Positions 1 through 8,192 of a DNA stretch of 64,000 nucleotides are shown piece after piece. Within the stretch, counting starts at the first letter, position 1. Each line of letters begins with the position of its first letter. Origin of the DNA: Nonomuraea jabiensis (GTDB taxonomy: Bacteria; Actinomycetota; Actinomycetes; Streptosporangiales; Streptosporangiaceae); assembly GCF_014204795.1 (NCBI RefSeq), contig NZ_JACHMB010000001.1, positions 11,048,501 through 11,112,500 on the forward strand. The letters run 5' to 3'. The notes under the pieces were generated by a model, which saw only the letters and a list, made by a program, of their open reading frames with translations, ran no database searches and was not told where the DNA came from. The translations under genes were made by a program, and so were the position numbers.

Positions 1-163
1 GGAGGCGCGGTGCGCGTATCTCCCCTTGGACCGGCGTGATCATTGCCCAACACCAGGTAGTACCCGCCGTTCCGGATCTTCGATGCCGCAAACAGGCCAG
101 ACAGCCCTTTCACTTCTGTACTATTTCGCCCCAGGTTCTGGAGATTTACGAGGAGGCGTCGTA

Positions 164-1144
164 GTGGCCCTGCCGACAAGGCTTGGACGAACAGCGGCGG
201 CCGCGGCCCTGTCCATGGTCGCACTGGCCGCCACTCCCGGCGCCGCCGTGGCCGAGCCGTCGCCGGCCAAGGCCCGGGCCAAGCTCGTGAAGCTGAACGA
301 GCAGGCCGACCAGGTGGTCGAGCGGTACAACCAGGCCACGGAGGCGTACAAGAAGGCCAAGAAGAAGTACGGCACCCTCAACACCGAGCTCCGCCTGAAG
401 GACGCCCGAGCCGTCGCCCTGCGCGACGACCTCGTCCGGCTGGCCGTCAACGACTACCAGTTCGGCCGGCTCAGGGGGTGGGAGCGGTTCGCCGGCCAGG
501 CCGATCCCCAGGCGATCCTCAACAGCATGGCCTCCTTCCAGGAGATGACCGAGTCCCGGGCGGCCAAGATCCGCGCCTACGAGGCGGCCACCAAGGAACT
601 GCGCGACCGGCGCAACGACGCCAAGACCACCCTGGCCGAGGCCGACGCCGCGCGTGACAAGGTCAGCGACGAAAAGTCCAAGATCGAGAAGCTGATCGCC
701 GAGCAGACCAAGCTGCTGCGCAGGCTGGGCGCCTTCAAGACCGGCGACCCCAACAGCGCCGGCATCAAATACACGGGCCCGGCCTCCGGCAACGCCCGCG
801 TGGCGCTGCAGTTCGCCTTCGCCCAGGTGGGCAAGCCGTACCGGTTCGGCGGCACCGGACCGGGCTCCTACGACTGCTCCGGCCTGACCCAGGCCGCCTG
901 GCGGCAGGCGGGGGTCGAGCTGCCCCGTACGACCTGGACCCAGTGGAGCTGGGGCTCCGCCCGCCGCGTCCCCCTGAACGCGTTGCAGCCCGGGGACCTG
1001 CTCTTCAGCAAGGGGCTGGGGCACATGGGCATGTACGCCGGCAACGGCAAGATGGTGCACGCGCCGCAGACCGGGGACGTCATCAAGGTCGTCAATCTGG
1101 ACGACTACTGGCGCACCCGCCTGCTCGGCGCGGTCCGCCCCTGA
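164..1144 (+). CDS. Secreted NlpC/P60-family cell-wall hydrolase
   Basis: Predicted exported peptidoglycan endopeptidase (C40 family) that would cut stem peptides in the wall. I chose the GTG at 164 because AGGAGG lies 7 nt upstream and it puts a signal peptide first (hydrophobic stretch about residues 10-28 ending AVA). Residues about 30-200 are charged and Lys/Ala-rich, as in the coiled-coil spacer of actinobacterial NlpC/P60 proteins. The C-terminal 120 residues are the catalytic domain, with Cys238 in YDCSGL and His287 in GHMGMY. The open frame continues upstream to 26, but that extension has no ribosome site. It is convergent with the methyltransferase gene downstream. Family assignment is firm; the exact bond cut is not shown. 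Confidence 0.9.
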   Translation: MALPTRLGRTAAAAALSMVALAATPGAAVAEPSPAKARAKLVKLNEQADQVVERYNQATEAYKKAKKKYGTLNTELRLKDARAVALRDDLVRLAVNDYQFGRLRGWERFAGQADPQAILNSMASFQEMTESRAAKIRAYEAATKELRDRRNDAKTTLAEADAARDKVSDEKSKIEKLIAEQTKLLRRLGAFKTGDPNSAGIKYTGPASGNARVALQFAFAQVGKPYRFGGTGPGSYDCSGLTQAAWRQAGVELPRTTWTQWSWGSARRVPLNALQPGDLLFSKGLGHMGMYAGNGKMVHAPQTGDVIKVVNLDDYWRTRLLGAVRP

Positions 1145-1154
1145 CCGGGGTGCT

Positions 1155-1805
1155 CTACGTGGTCCGGTGAGCCCGCCCGAGGAGGTGCGCGAGGGCGGGG
1201 ACGGGCGGCTGCGGCGCGAAGGCGAACCGCTCGACCTCGTCCACGGCGAAGCCCGCCCGCCGGATCGCGGCGAGCGTGTCGCGGTTGGGGCTGCACCCTC
1301 CGGCCATGCGCCGCCACAGCGGGGTGATCGCGTCCTGGAAAAGGCCGAGCGCCGGGTTGGACGATCGTACGTGCTCGTAGAAGCGCAGCTCCCCGCCCGG
1401 CCTGAGCACCCGGACGATCTCGGCCAGCGCCGCCGGGGGCGAGGGCACGCTGCACAGCACGAGCGAGACCACGGCGGCGTCGAACCCGTGGTCCTCGCCC
1501 GGCAGGGCCTCGGCGTGCCCGGCCACGACCCGCACGGGCACGGGCGCCGAGGCGGCCTCGGCCTCGGCGAAGCGGCGCAGGGTGTCCTCCGGTTCGACCG
1601 CGACCACTTCGCTGACCGTCTTGGGATAGTGGGCGAAGTTGCGGCCGTTGCCGGCGCCGATCTCGATCACCCGGCCCTCCAGCCCGTCGAGAAGCCGTTT
1701 TCGGTGCTCCCGGCCGCCGCGCTGGTCTGCGGCGGCGGAGGTCTCGACGTACACGCGGGCCAGGCGGGGGTGCTGAAATCCGGACAGGTCAGTCACGACG
1801 GTCAC
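1155..1805 (-). CDS. Class I SAM-dependent methyltransferase (UbiE/Methyltransf_11 type)
   Basis: A 216-residue soluble methyltransferase. The SAM-binding glycine loop is seen as VIEIGAGNGRNF (residues about 46-57), followed by an acidic residue at the end of the next strand (AVEPE), then a later LVLCSVPSP strand and the LRPGGELRFYEHV segment typical of the Methyltransf_11 family. There are no membrane segments. The start at 1805 is the first ATG. It ends 11 nt from the stop of the convergent NlpC/P60 gene. Substrate is unknown: this family methylates quinones, lipids and small metabolites, and no neighbouring pathway gene points to one. Confidence 0.85.
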   Translation of the reverse strand: MTVVTDLSGFQHPRLARVYVETSAAADQRGGREHRKRLLDGLEGRVIEIGAGNGRNFAHYPKTVSEVVAVEPEDTLRRFAEAEAASAPVPVRVVAGHAEALPGEDHGFDAAVVSLVLCSVPSPPAALAEIVRVLRPGGELRFYEHVRSSNPALGLFQDAITPLWRRMAGGCSPNRDTLAAIRRAGFAVDEVERFAFAPQPPVPALAHLLGRAHRTT

Positions 1806-2140
1806 CTCTGTTAGCGGGCTGTCGTCTTCCAGACTGGCTCACGACGGACGACAACGGCCGGGCGAGCGGCGCGGTCCGGGGCGTGCCACCGTCACACGGG
1901 CCGGGGACGTGCGACCGTCTTACGGCCGGCGAGGCCCTGCGGGCGCGTCCAGACAGGGCGCGGCTGTGCGGGGGCGGCTCGACGTGATCACGCTCGACCG
2001 GCACGAGCACCCCGCGACACGGTCGGCACGAGCACCGAGCGGCGCGATCGGGACGGACACCAGGCGGCGCGGTCGGGACGGGCGCCGGGCGGCGCGGTCG
2101 GGGTGCGTGCCGCCGGGTGGACGACGGCACGCACGGGGTG
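1806..2140. other. Intergenic stretch without a supported gene
   Basis: About 335 bases between the starts/ends of two leftward genes. ORFs crossing it have no recognisable protein and shift frame freely. It carries a short 25-bp tandem repeat (listed separately) and presumably the promoter of the methyltransferase gene near 1806-1860; no clear -10/-35 pair is visible. Confidence 0.5.
2041..2110. repeat. 25-bp tandem repeat, nearly three units
   Basis: Units begin at 2041, 2066 and 2091, each starting GGCGCG(A/G)TCGGG. Units 1 and 2 differ at four positions; the third diverges after about 12 bases. The repeat lies in non-coding DNA just downstream of the secreted repeat-protein gene. No function is visible. 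Confidence 0.6.
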
Positions 2141-4033
2141 TCATTTCTCGCAGCGGATGGGATAGGTGGTCTGCGCCGTCGGCTTGTTGTGGTTCAGGAC
2201 CTCGATCTTGACCGTGCCGTCGGTCCTGGCCGGCCGGCTCCAGCTGAACGCCTGGATGCCGAGGACCCCACTCTCGGGAATCTTGAGGGTGAAGGTCTGC
2301 CCGGCCTGGCCGTCGATGACCCAGCGGTAGCTGACCTCCGTACCGGCCGCAGCCTTGAACTCGCCGAAGGCCGTCAGGTACGGGTCGGCGACGCAGTCCC
2401 CGTAGTAACCGACCGACTCGATCTCGGTGATCTGCACCGTGCCCGGCGACGGGTCGGGCTGCGTGCACGTCCAGGTGTAGGGCTCCTGCTTGGCGGGCTT
2501 GTTGTGGTTCAGGATCTCCAGGCGGACCACGCCGGAGCCGCTGGACCTCGTGTTGCTGTACCAGAAGTCGCCGATCCTGCTCCGTACGCCGGGCTTGAGC
2601 GTGTCGGTCCTGAGCGTGCCCGGCTTGCCGTCGACGACCAGGCGGTACTTGACGTCGGCCTCCCGGTCCGTCACCACCATGGCGTCCGCCCGCAGGCTGA
2701 ACGAGCCGTCGCACTGGCCGGTGAAGTGGGAGGTCAGCATGTACTCGACGGTCAGCTTGGCGTCACCGCCCTCGTCGACGCAGGTGAAGGCGAACTTGCG
2801 CTCGACCGGCTCGGCGGGGCCGCCCTCGGCCGCGAGGCCGAGCGTGTGGGTGCCGTTCCGGCCGGAGTCGAGGCTCCAGGTGGCGGACACGTCACGGGTG
2901 CGGGGCTGGTCGCCGGCGGGGAAGTCGACGGTCTGCGGCGCCCACTTGACGCCGTCGAGGATCCACCAGTACGTGACCTTCCGCGCCGGACCGGCGGGGA
3001 GCGCGATGCGGCCGGTGGCCTGGTACGAGACGGGCTCCAGGCAGCTGCCCTCGTAGTCGCCGGGGGTGACGTCGATGATCTGCGGCACCGGCTTCTGCGC
3101 GGGCGGGGGCGTCGTAGGAGGCGGCGTCGTGGGCGGAGGCGTGGTGGGCGGAGGCGTGGTGGGAGGCGGCGTGGTAGGAGGCGGCGTGGTGGGCGGGGGC
3201 GTCGTGGGAGGCGGCGTGGTGGGGGTGCTGGAGCAGGTCACCTGGTAGGTGGCGCGGCCGGAGTCGCGGCCGCCGGCGTTGAGGATGCGGATGGCCTTCC
3301 AGCCGCCGGTGGAGCTGCCCACCGACAGCGGCAGCGTCACCTGCCGGGTACGGGGCCCGCCCGCCGCGAAGTACAGCGACTCGGGCCGGCCCTCCCCCGT
3401 GCTGCTGTCGATCCACCGGTAGTCGACCTTGGCGGGCGTACGCGACACCTGGACCGTGCCCGTGAACGTCACCGTCGTGGGGCAGGCGCCGCGATAGGTC
3501 GCCGGTCCGGCCGTGACGTCGGCCACGGCGACCAGCGGCCTGCCGGGCCCGGCGGGCAGCGGGTGGGCGGAGTCCCACACCACGACGGGACCCGCGCACG
3601 CGACGCTGAAGCGGCCCTTGGCCGACAGCCCCTTCCTGCCGAGGATCTCCACGGCCTGCCAGCCGGAGGTGGTCCGGTCGAACGTCTGGCGGTCGGTCAC
3701 GACCACCTTGCGCGTGCCGTTGACGCGGAAGCTCTTGATGGCGCCCTTGCTGCCGTCACCGCGTACCCAGCGGTAACGCACGGTTCCCCGGCCCTTGGCC
3801 GCGACCACGGCGGAGAAGCCGACCGTGGTGGGGCAGGCGCCGGACTGCTTGGCGGGGCTCGCCTTGACCTTGGCCACGGCCGTCCTGACCGCGGGCGTGC
3901 CCGTCCTGGCCGCGGGGGCGGCAGCCTTGCCCGCGGGCGCGGCCGTCTTTACCGCGGGGGCGGCGAGCGCCGGAGGGGCGGCCAGCAGGCTGCTGAGCAG
4001 CGCCGCACCCAGCAGCAACGCTGTCCTTCTCAT
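2141..4033 (-). CDS. Secreted protein with five Ig-like repeats and a TTPPP linker
   Basis: A 630-residue exported protein of unknown function. The ATG at 4033 is preferred over that at 4054: AAAGGGA lies just upstream, and the protein then begins MRRTALLLGAALL, a normal signal peptide ending ALA. After an Ala/Thr-rich segment there are five related blocks of roughly 100 residues, each opening with a Gly/Ser-x-Cys motif (SGACPTT, YRGACPTT, YEGSCLEP, FTGQCDGS, YYGDCVAD), containing a YRW/YWW-type strand and closing near a second Cys, so one disulfide per block is likely. Between blocks two and three sit eight TTPPP repeats, a flexible extracellular linker. There is no sortase motif. I infer a surface or matrix role. 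Confidence 0.8.
   Translation of the reverse strand: MRRTALLLGAALLSSLLAAPPALAAPAVKTAAPAGKAAAPAARTGTPAVRTAVAKVKASPAKQSGACPTTVGFSAVVAAKGRGTVRYRWVRGDGSKGAIKSFRVNGTRKVVVTDRQTFDRTTSGWQAVEILGRKGLSAKGRFSVACAGPVVVWDSAHPLPAGPGRPLVAVADVTAGPATYRGACPTTVTFTGTVQVSRTPAKVDYRWIDSSTGEGRPESLYFAAGGPRTRQVTLPLSVGSSTGGWKAIRILNAGGRDSGRATYQVTCSSTPTTPPPTTPPPTTPPPTTPPPTTPPPTTPPPTTPPPTTPPPAQKPVPQIIDVTPGDYEGSCLEPVSYQATGRIALPAGPARKVTYWWILDGVKWAPQTVDFPAGDQPRTRDVSATWSLDSGRNGTHTLGLAAEGGPAEPVERKFAFTCVDEGGDAKLTVEYMLTSHFTGQCDGSFSLRADAMVVTDREADVKYRLVVDGKPGTLRTDTLKPGVRSRIGDFWYSNTRSSGSGVVRLEILNHNKPAKQEPYTWTCTQPDPSPGTVQITEIESVGYYGDCVADPYLTAFGEFKAAAGTEVSYRWVIDGQAGQTFTLKIPESGVLGIQAFSWSRPARTDGTVKIEVLNHNKPTAQTTYPIRCEK
3103..3222. repeat. 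15-bp tandem repeat encoding eight TTPPP units
   Basis: An in-frame array of about eight 15-bp units inside the secreted repeat-protein gene. Read on the minus strand each unit encodes Thr-Thr-Pro-Pro-Pro. Units differ only at wobble positions, so copy number could vary by slippage without breaking the frame. Confidence 0.85.
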
Positions 4034-4172
4034 CGGGGGTCCCTTTCTTTTCACAGAAGAGGGACCATGCTCTCCGGCCCGCCTTGTGGATCACTTGGAC
4101 CTCTCTTGTAACTCCGACCACAAGCGGCGCCAAGGAATCGGGGAGAATGTCCCAGCACGGCGGTTCGGTCGG

Positions 4173-4910
4173 ATGAGGGGGCGTGTGGACGAGAGCGTGA
4201 CGTTGGCCCGGCTTGCCCATCAGCTGGAGGAGGTGGTGGGCGAGCTGCGCGGCATCCCCGTGGACGTCGAGCGGGTGGAGGACAACGAGCTCGTCCGGGA
4301 CCAGATCGCGCAGGCCGTCCGCACGGCCGGCGAGCTGCGCGCCATGCACCCGGTGGGCTCGACGGAGCGCGGCCGCGAGGAGCAGAAGAGCCGGCTCCAC
4401 GTGCTCGACACCCTGCGGCGCGGCATGACGATGCGCACGATCGTCCACGCGAGCGTCCTGGACGACCCCCGCAAGGCGGCCCGGATCAGGGAACTGCACG
4501 CCGCCGGCGACCTGCACCGGGTCATCGACGAGCCGATCCAGCAACTGCTCGTCTTCGACCGTACGGTGGCGTTCGTCCGGATCACCCCCGTCCCCAACGC
4601 GCCGGGGGCTCTGGTGATCAGGCAGCAGAGCCTGATCACGACCCTCATCGACCTGTTCGAGCGGACCTGGGCGAGGGCCAGAGAGATCACCGAGCCTGCG
4701 CACCGGCTGACCCAGCGGGAGCGCGAGGTGCTCGCGCTGATCGCCGAAGGGCGTTCCAACAGCGCCGTCGCCCGGGCCCTGTCGATCACCGAGGCGGCCG
4801 TCGGCAAGCACGTGGCCAGCGTGTTCACCAAGCTCGAACTGCCCGCGACCGCCGACGACAACCGGCGGGTGCTGGCCGTGCTCGCCTACCTGCGCGGCGC
4901 GGCGGGGTAG
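4173..4910 (+). CDS. LuxR-type helix-turn-helix transcriptional regulator
   Basis: About 245 residues. The C-terminal 65 residues are a LuxR/GerE DNA-binding domain, with HRLTQREREVLALIAEG followed by NSAVARALSITEAAVGKHV and a final helix with a KLEL motif. The N-terminal part (about 175 residues) resembles the TrmB/phospholipase-D-like sensor region found in actinobacterial LuxR regulators that lack a receiver domain. Start is uncertain: ATG 4173 is given, and GTG 4185 is possible. The open frame extends back to 3795 antisense to the secreted-protein gene and is not credible there. It is divergent from that gene with 139 bp between, so it may control it; that is inference. Confidence 0.82.
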   Translation: MRGRVDESVTLARLAHQLEEVVGELRGIPVDVERVEDNELVRDQIAQAVRTAGELRAMHPVGSTERGREEQKSRLHVLDTLRRGMTMRTIVHASVLDDPRKAARIRELHAAGDLHRVIDEPIQQLLVFDRTVAFVRITPVPNAPGALVIRQQSLITTLIDLFERTWARAREITEPAHRLTQREREVLALIAEGRSNSAVARALSITEAAVGKHVASVFTKLELPATADDNRRVLAVLAYLRGAAG

Positions 4911-4971
4911 GGCCAGGACTACCCCGTCCTCGCCCCAGCCCCCCTGCGGACGGGATCCGGCCCCCACTTCA

Positions 4972-5538
4972 ATGAACGTCATGCAACGTATGACCGGATT
5001 GCTGGTCGGCGCGGTCTTCGGCGCGGTCTTCGTCGTCGTCAACGCGCAGAGCCCGCTGAACGCCCTGACCGTGAACCTCCTGCGGGTGGCCGCCTGCCTG
5101 GCGGCCGCGAGCGTGGTCGCCATGTGGTTCGTCGCGGCCCGAAGACAGCACACCGGCGGCGGGGAACCGCGGCCGAACATGTTCGGCCGCGGTTACCTGA
5201 TCGTCGTCGCCGCCGAGGCGCTGCTGCTCTTCGGCGGGCTCCGGGTGCTGGCCGCCTGGGGGCTTCCCGCGCAGGCCAACGTGGCCTGGGTCGCGTTCGT
5301 GGTCGGCGTGCACTTCATCGCCCTGGCGCCGATCTGGAAGGATCGGGGCATCGCCGTACCCGGTGCGGTCCTCACCCTGCTCGGCGTCGCCGGCCTCCTC
5401 CTGGCCTCGACGGGCGCCGTCGCCTGGGTGCCGCTCGTCAGCGGCGTGCTTTCCGGGATGGCGCTCCTGACCGGCGCGGTCGCCTTCGGCTGGCGCAGCG
5501 TGACGGCGCGAACGGCAGATCATCAAGCGACTGCCTAG
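4972..5538 (+). CDS. Six-segment integral membrane protein, unknown function
   Basis: A 188-residue hydrophobic protein with about six membrane segments (around residues 7-25, 33-53, 68-88, 91-112, 118-140, 145-170) and short loops; the loop near 55-68 is polar (ARRQHTGGGEPRP). ATG 4972 is taken, with ATG 4981 as an alternative. I do not recognise a family. It follows the LuxR-type regulator by 61 bp on the same strand and precedes the dehalogenase-like hydrolase by 36 bp, so the three could be co-transcribed. Confidence 0.7.
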   Translation: MNVMQRMTGLLVGAVFGAVFVVVNAQSPLNALTVNLLRVAACLAAASVVAMWFVAARRQHTGGGEPRPNMFGRGYLIVVAAEALLLFGGLRVLAAWGLPAQANVAWVAFVVGVHFIALAPIWKDRGIAVPGAVLTLLGVAGLLLASTGAVAWVPLVSGVLSGMALLTGAVAFGWRSVTARTADHQATA

Positions 5539-5574
5539 CGTTCATCGGCCGCGCTTCGGGGAAGCAGCAGCCGC

Positions 5575-6462
5575 ATGTTCGAAGGGTTCGTGAGCGAGAA
5601 CATCGATGTGGGCGACGCGTCGTTGTTCGTCCGCCATTCCGGAGCAGGGTTTCCCGTCCTGTTACTGCACGGGCATCCCCGCACGTCGGCCACGTGGCAC
5701 GAGGTCGCGCCCCGCCTCGTGCGGCAAGGGTTCACGGTGGTGTGCCCGGACCTGCGCGGCTACGGCAGGTCGCGCGGCCCGGCGCCGAGTCCGGATCACT
5801 CCGCCCACTCCAAACGCGCGATGGCGGGCGACATGGTACGTCTCATGCGGGCGCTGGGCCACGACCGGTTCGCCGTGGCGGGGCACGACCGCGGGAGTTA
5901 CGTGGCCTTGCGGCTCGCGCTCGACCACCCGGCCGCCGTCGTACGCCTTGCCCTGCTCGACTGCATCCCGATCAGTGAGCACCTCAGGCGAGCGAACGCC
6001 AAGTTCGCGGCCGGCTGGTGGCATTGGTTCTTCTTCGCTCAGCCGGAGATCCCGGAGCGGGTCATCAACGCCGATCCGGACGGCTGGTATCACGGCGACC
6101 CGGCCAGGATGGGGCGGGAGAACTACGACGAGTGGCGCGCGGCCACCCGCCGTCCCGAGGTGGTGCGGGCCATGCTCGAGGACTATCGAGCCGGTCTCAC
6201 CGTGGACCGGCGCGACGAGGAGGCCGACCGCGCTGCCGGGAGGCGGGTGACGTGTCCCTTGCTGGTCTCGTGGTCGCTCCGGGACGACCTGGAGGAGCTC
6301 CACGGCGACCCCCTCGTGATCTGGCGGGAATGGGCGACGGATATGCGGGGACACGGCATCGATTCGGGGCACCACATGGCGGAGGAGGCTCCGGAGGCAC
6401 TGGCCACGGCGCTCGCGGACTTCTTCTCGCCGGAGAAGCCCCGACGCTGTGACGAGTCTTGA
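5575..6462 (+). CDS. Alpha/beta hydrolase, haloacetate dehalogenase-like
   Basis: A 295-residue cytosolic alpha/beta hydrolase. The nucleophile elbow is GHDRG with Asp105, not Ser, which matches the haloacetate/fluoroacetate dehalogenase branch, where Asp displaces the halide. Other family marks are present: HGHPRT oxyanion region (32-37), CPDLRGYGRS, Arg106 after the nucleophile, Asp129 as catalytic acid (LLDCIP), His150-Trp151 in the WWHWFFFAQP segment that in the family forms the halide pocket, and a late catalytic His in DSGHHMAEE. Length matches the family (about 290-305). Epoxide hydrolases share the Asp nucleophile, but the HWFFFAQP segment favours a dehalogenase. The substrate is not proven. 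Confidence 0.85.
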   Translation: MFEGFVSENIDVGDASLFVRHSGAGFPVLLLHGHPRTSATWHEVAPRLVRQGFTVVCPDLRGYGRSRGPAPSPDHSAHSKRAMAGDMVRLMRALGHDRFAVAGHDRGSYVALRLALDHPAAVVRLALLDCIPISEHLRRANAKFAAGWWHWFFFAQPEIPERVINADPDGWYHGDPARMGRENYDEWRAATRRPEVVRAMLEDYRAGLTVDRRDEEADRAAGRRVTCPLLVSWSLRDDLEELHGDPLVIWREWATDMRGHGIDSGHHMAEEAPEALATALADFFSPEKPRRCDES

Positions 6463-6537
6463 AGGAGCGCCGGCCCGACCAGAGCCTTGGCGAAGGGCCT
6501 GACCCGGTCCCTCGGTCGGTGCCCCGCGGCGGGATCG

Positions 6538-6888
6538 TCAGTATCCCGGGTGGTGACCGCCAGGGGCGCCGGGCCCCGTACCGACGGGTGGCATGCCGGG
6601 GCCGCCGAAAGGCATGCCGGCGGTGGCCGCCGAGCGGTGTTCCTCCTGAGCCTCGGTGATCTTGCGGATGACGCCGATCGCCAGCACGGCCGCGATGAGC
6701 ATCAGCGCGATGCTCACCACGTCGAACCGCGCGGCGGCGGCCAGCGGCTCCAGTTCGTCGGCGTTGAACAGCAGACGGCCGGCCGCGTTGGTCACCCAGG
6801 TGCCGATCAGCCAGGCCGCCCACCAGGCGTGGAACAGCCCCCGAGGAGGAGACGGGACGCGGGAGGAGGCGGACCAGATGTCGTCCAC
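6538..6888 (-). CDS. DUF4328-type membrane protein, N-terminally incomplete
   Basis: 116 residues beginning at a GTG (6888) inside a recognisable motif. The pattern PKQIVDDIWSAS, spanning the putative start, followed by WWAAWLIGTW, is characteristic of the C-terminal half of DUF4328 membrane proteins. Two membrane segments follow (about 23-42 and 55-76), then a Gly/Pro-rich tail. The frame stays open upstream of 6888, but the residues there (TTGRTHSRARGEHA) are not membrane-like, and the N-terminal helices expected of the family are missing. I read it as a truncated copy, possibly a pseudogene. Function of DUF4328 is unknown. Confidence 0.55.
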   Translation of the reverse strand: MDDIWSASSRVPSPPRGLFHAWWAAWLIGTWVTNAAGRLLFNADELEPLAAAARFDVVSIALMLIAAVLAIGVIRKITEAQEEHRSAATAGMPFGGPGMPPVGTGPGAPGGHHPGY

Positions 6889-7015
6889 GATCTGCTTCGG
6901 GCCTGGCCGCGCTGTGGTCCCACGTGTATGAGACCTGGCTCGACCTTCGTGTGCGCGTGGCGTACACGAACGAGCAGAAGCGGTCGCCGCCTGGTCGAAG
7001 CGGCGGCTCGGGACG

Positions 7016-7261
7016 GTGGTGGGGCTTGCGGCGGCACTGCTGGTCGCGGTGGTCGCGCTTCACTGGGCGTTGATGGCGTTCTCCTATTTCCTGTTGGCCG
7101 GCTGCGCGGGATGGGAGGAGGGAAGGCTCGCCTGGATGCTGTGGTATCTGCTCCTGATGGCCGGTTTCAGCAGCGCGGTTCTGTTGTTGATCGCCGGAGT
7201 CCGGGTGCGGGGAGCGGAGTTCGCAGCCTCTGCGAGGGTCACGCGCCTCGAGAGCCCTTGA
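7016..7261 (+). CDS. Small membrane protein, possibly a 5'-truncated remnant
   Basis: About 81 residues with two clear membrane helices (around residues 2-25 and 38-62) and a charged tail. No in-frame ATG/GTG/TTG exists further upstream, although the preceding codons still read plausibly (AWSKRRLGT), suggesting that the start has been lost or shifted. It overlaps the end of the convergent LLM gene by 23 bp. Together with the incomplete DUF4328 gene next to it, this 0.7-kb stretch looks decayed. No family recognised. Confidence 0.4.
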   Translation: MVGLAAALLVAVVALHWALMAFSYFLLAGCAGWEEGRLAWMLWYLLLMAGFSSAVLLLIAGVRVRGAEFAASARVTRLESP

Positions 7262-8183
7262 TCGCCTCGCGCACGGCCGGGACGATCTCCGCGGCCCAGC
7301 GGCCGAGGGTGACGAGGTCGGCGGCGCCCTGCTCGGCCGAGAAGAGGATGAAGCCCGACGCGTCGTGCTCCAGCACGGCCCCCGTCAGCTCCTCGATCCA
7401 CTGGCTGACGGAGCCGCCGATCCAGCGGCCGTCGCCGTCGCGGGTGGCGGGCAGCGGCCGGTCGGTGATGCGGCCCGGGAAGTTGTAGATCGTACGGATC
7501 TCGCGCGGGTCCCGGCCCACGGCCGCCGCGGCCTCGTCGATGATCGGCCGCGAGGTACGGTAGCGCTCGCTGAGCCAGTCCGCCGCGTGGCCGGGGAGCC
7601 AGCCGTCGGCCACCCGGCCGGTCGCGGCCAGGGATTTCGCGCCGTTCGATCCCGTCCACACCGCCGGCCCGGCCACGGGAGCCGGCTCGATCTGGTGGAC
7701 CTGGTAGTGGCGGCCCTCGTAGGTGACCGGTGGGCCGCCGCCCGACAGCTTCTTCACCAGGACGATGGCCTCTTCGAACGCGTCCACTGCGGCGCCCGGT
7801 GACAGCCGGGGCACGCCCATGTCGGCGATCCGGTCCCACAGCCCGCCCGCGCCCATGCCCAGCACGACACGGCCCTGCGACAGCGCCGACAGCGACGTGA
7901 CGGTCCTGGCCAGCATGGGAGCGGGGCGGGTCGGCAGGTTGGTGACGTTGACGAGGCCGGCGATGTGCTGCGTGCGTCCCAGGATGAACCCGAGGGCGGC
8001 GTACGCGTCCAGGCGCCTGCCGATGTAGGGGTGGTCCGACAGCGACAGGAGGTCGAGACCGTCGCGGTCGGCCTGCTGGGCCATGCGCAGCAGGTCCGGC
8101 GCCTCGTCGACGCCGCTGTGCGCGCCGAAGCCGAAGATGACGTCGTGTCCGGACAAGGTTCTGCCTTTCGGTTCGAATTTCAT
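7239..8183 (-). CDS. LLM-class (luciferase-like, F420/flavin) oxidoreductase
   Basis: A 314-residue TIM-barrel oxidoreductase of the bacterial luciferase superfamily. Typical stretches are FGFGAHSG near the start, LLSLSDHPYIGRR (residues about 44-56), LARTVTSLSALSQGRVVLGMGAGG (in two parts, around 92-115) and the C-terminal GRVADGWLPGHAADW loop. Actinobacterial members usually use F420, but the sequence alone cannot separate F420 from FMN. It lies 9 nt downstream of the FAD oxidoreductase gene on the same strand, so the two form an operon under the MarR-type palindromes at 9320-9357. The substrate is unknown. Confidence 0.88.
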   Translation of the reverse strand: MKFEPKGRTLSGHDVIFGFGAHSGVDEAPDLLRMAQQADRDGLDLLSLSDHPYIGRRLDAYAALGFILGRTQHIAGLVNVTNLPTRPAPMLARTVTSLSALSQGRVVLGMGAGGLWDRIADMGVPRLSPGAAVDAFEEAIVLVKKLSGGGPPVTYEGRHYQVHQIEPAPVAGPAVWTGSNGAKSLAATGRVADGWLPGHAADWLSERYRTSRPIIDEAAAAVGRDPREIRTIYNFPGRITDRPLPATRDGDGRWIGGSVSQWIEELTGAVLEHDASGFILFSAEQGAADLVTLGRWAAEIVPAVREAIKGSRGA

Positions 8184-8192
8184 GATCAGGTT

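Noticed and set aside
1..163. Riboswitch leader before the NlpC/P60 gene
   Set aside because: c-di-AMP riboswitches often precede such genes, but I could not find their conserved core in these bases.
2117..4111. 664-codon plus-strand frame opposite the secreted repeat protein
   Set aside because: Its Gly/Arg-rich middle is the reverse of the TTPPP array; no start signal and no domain.
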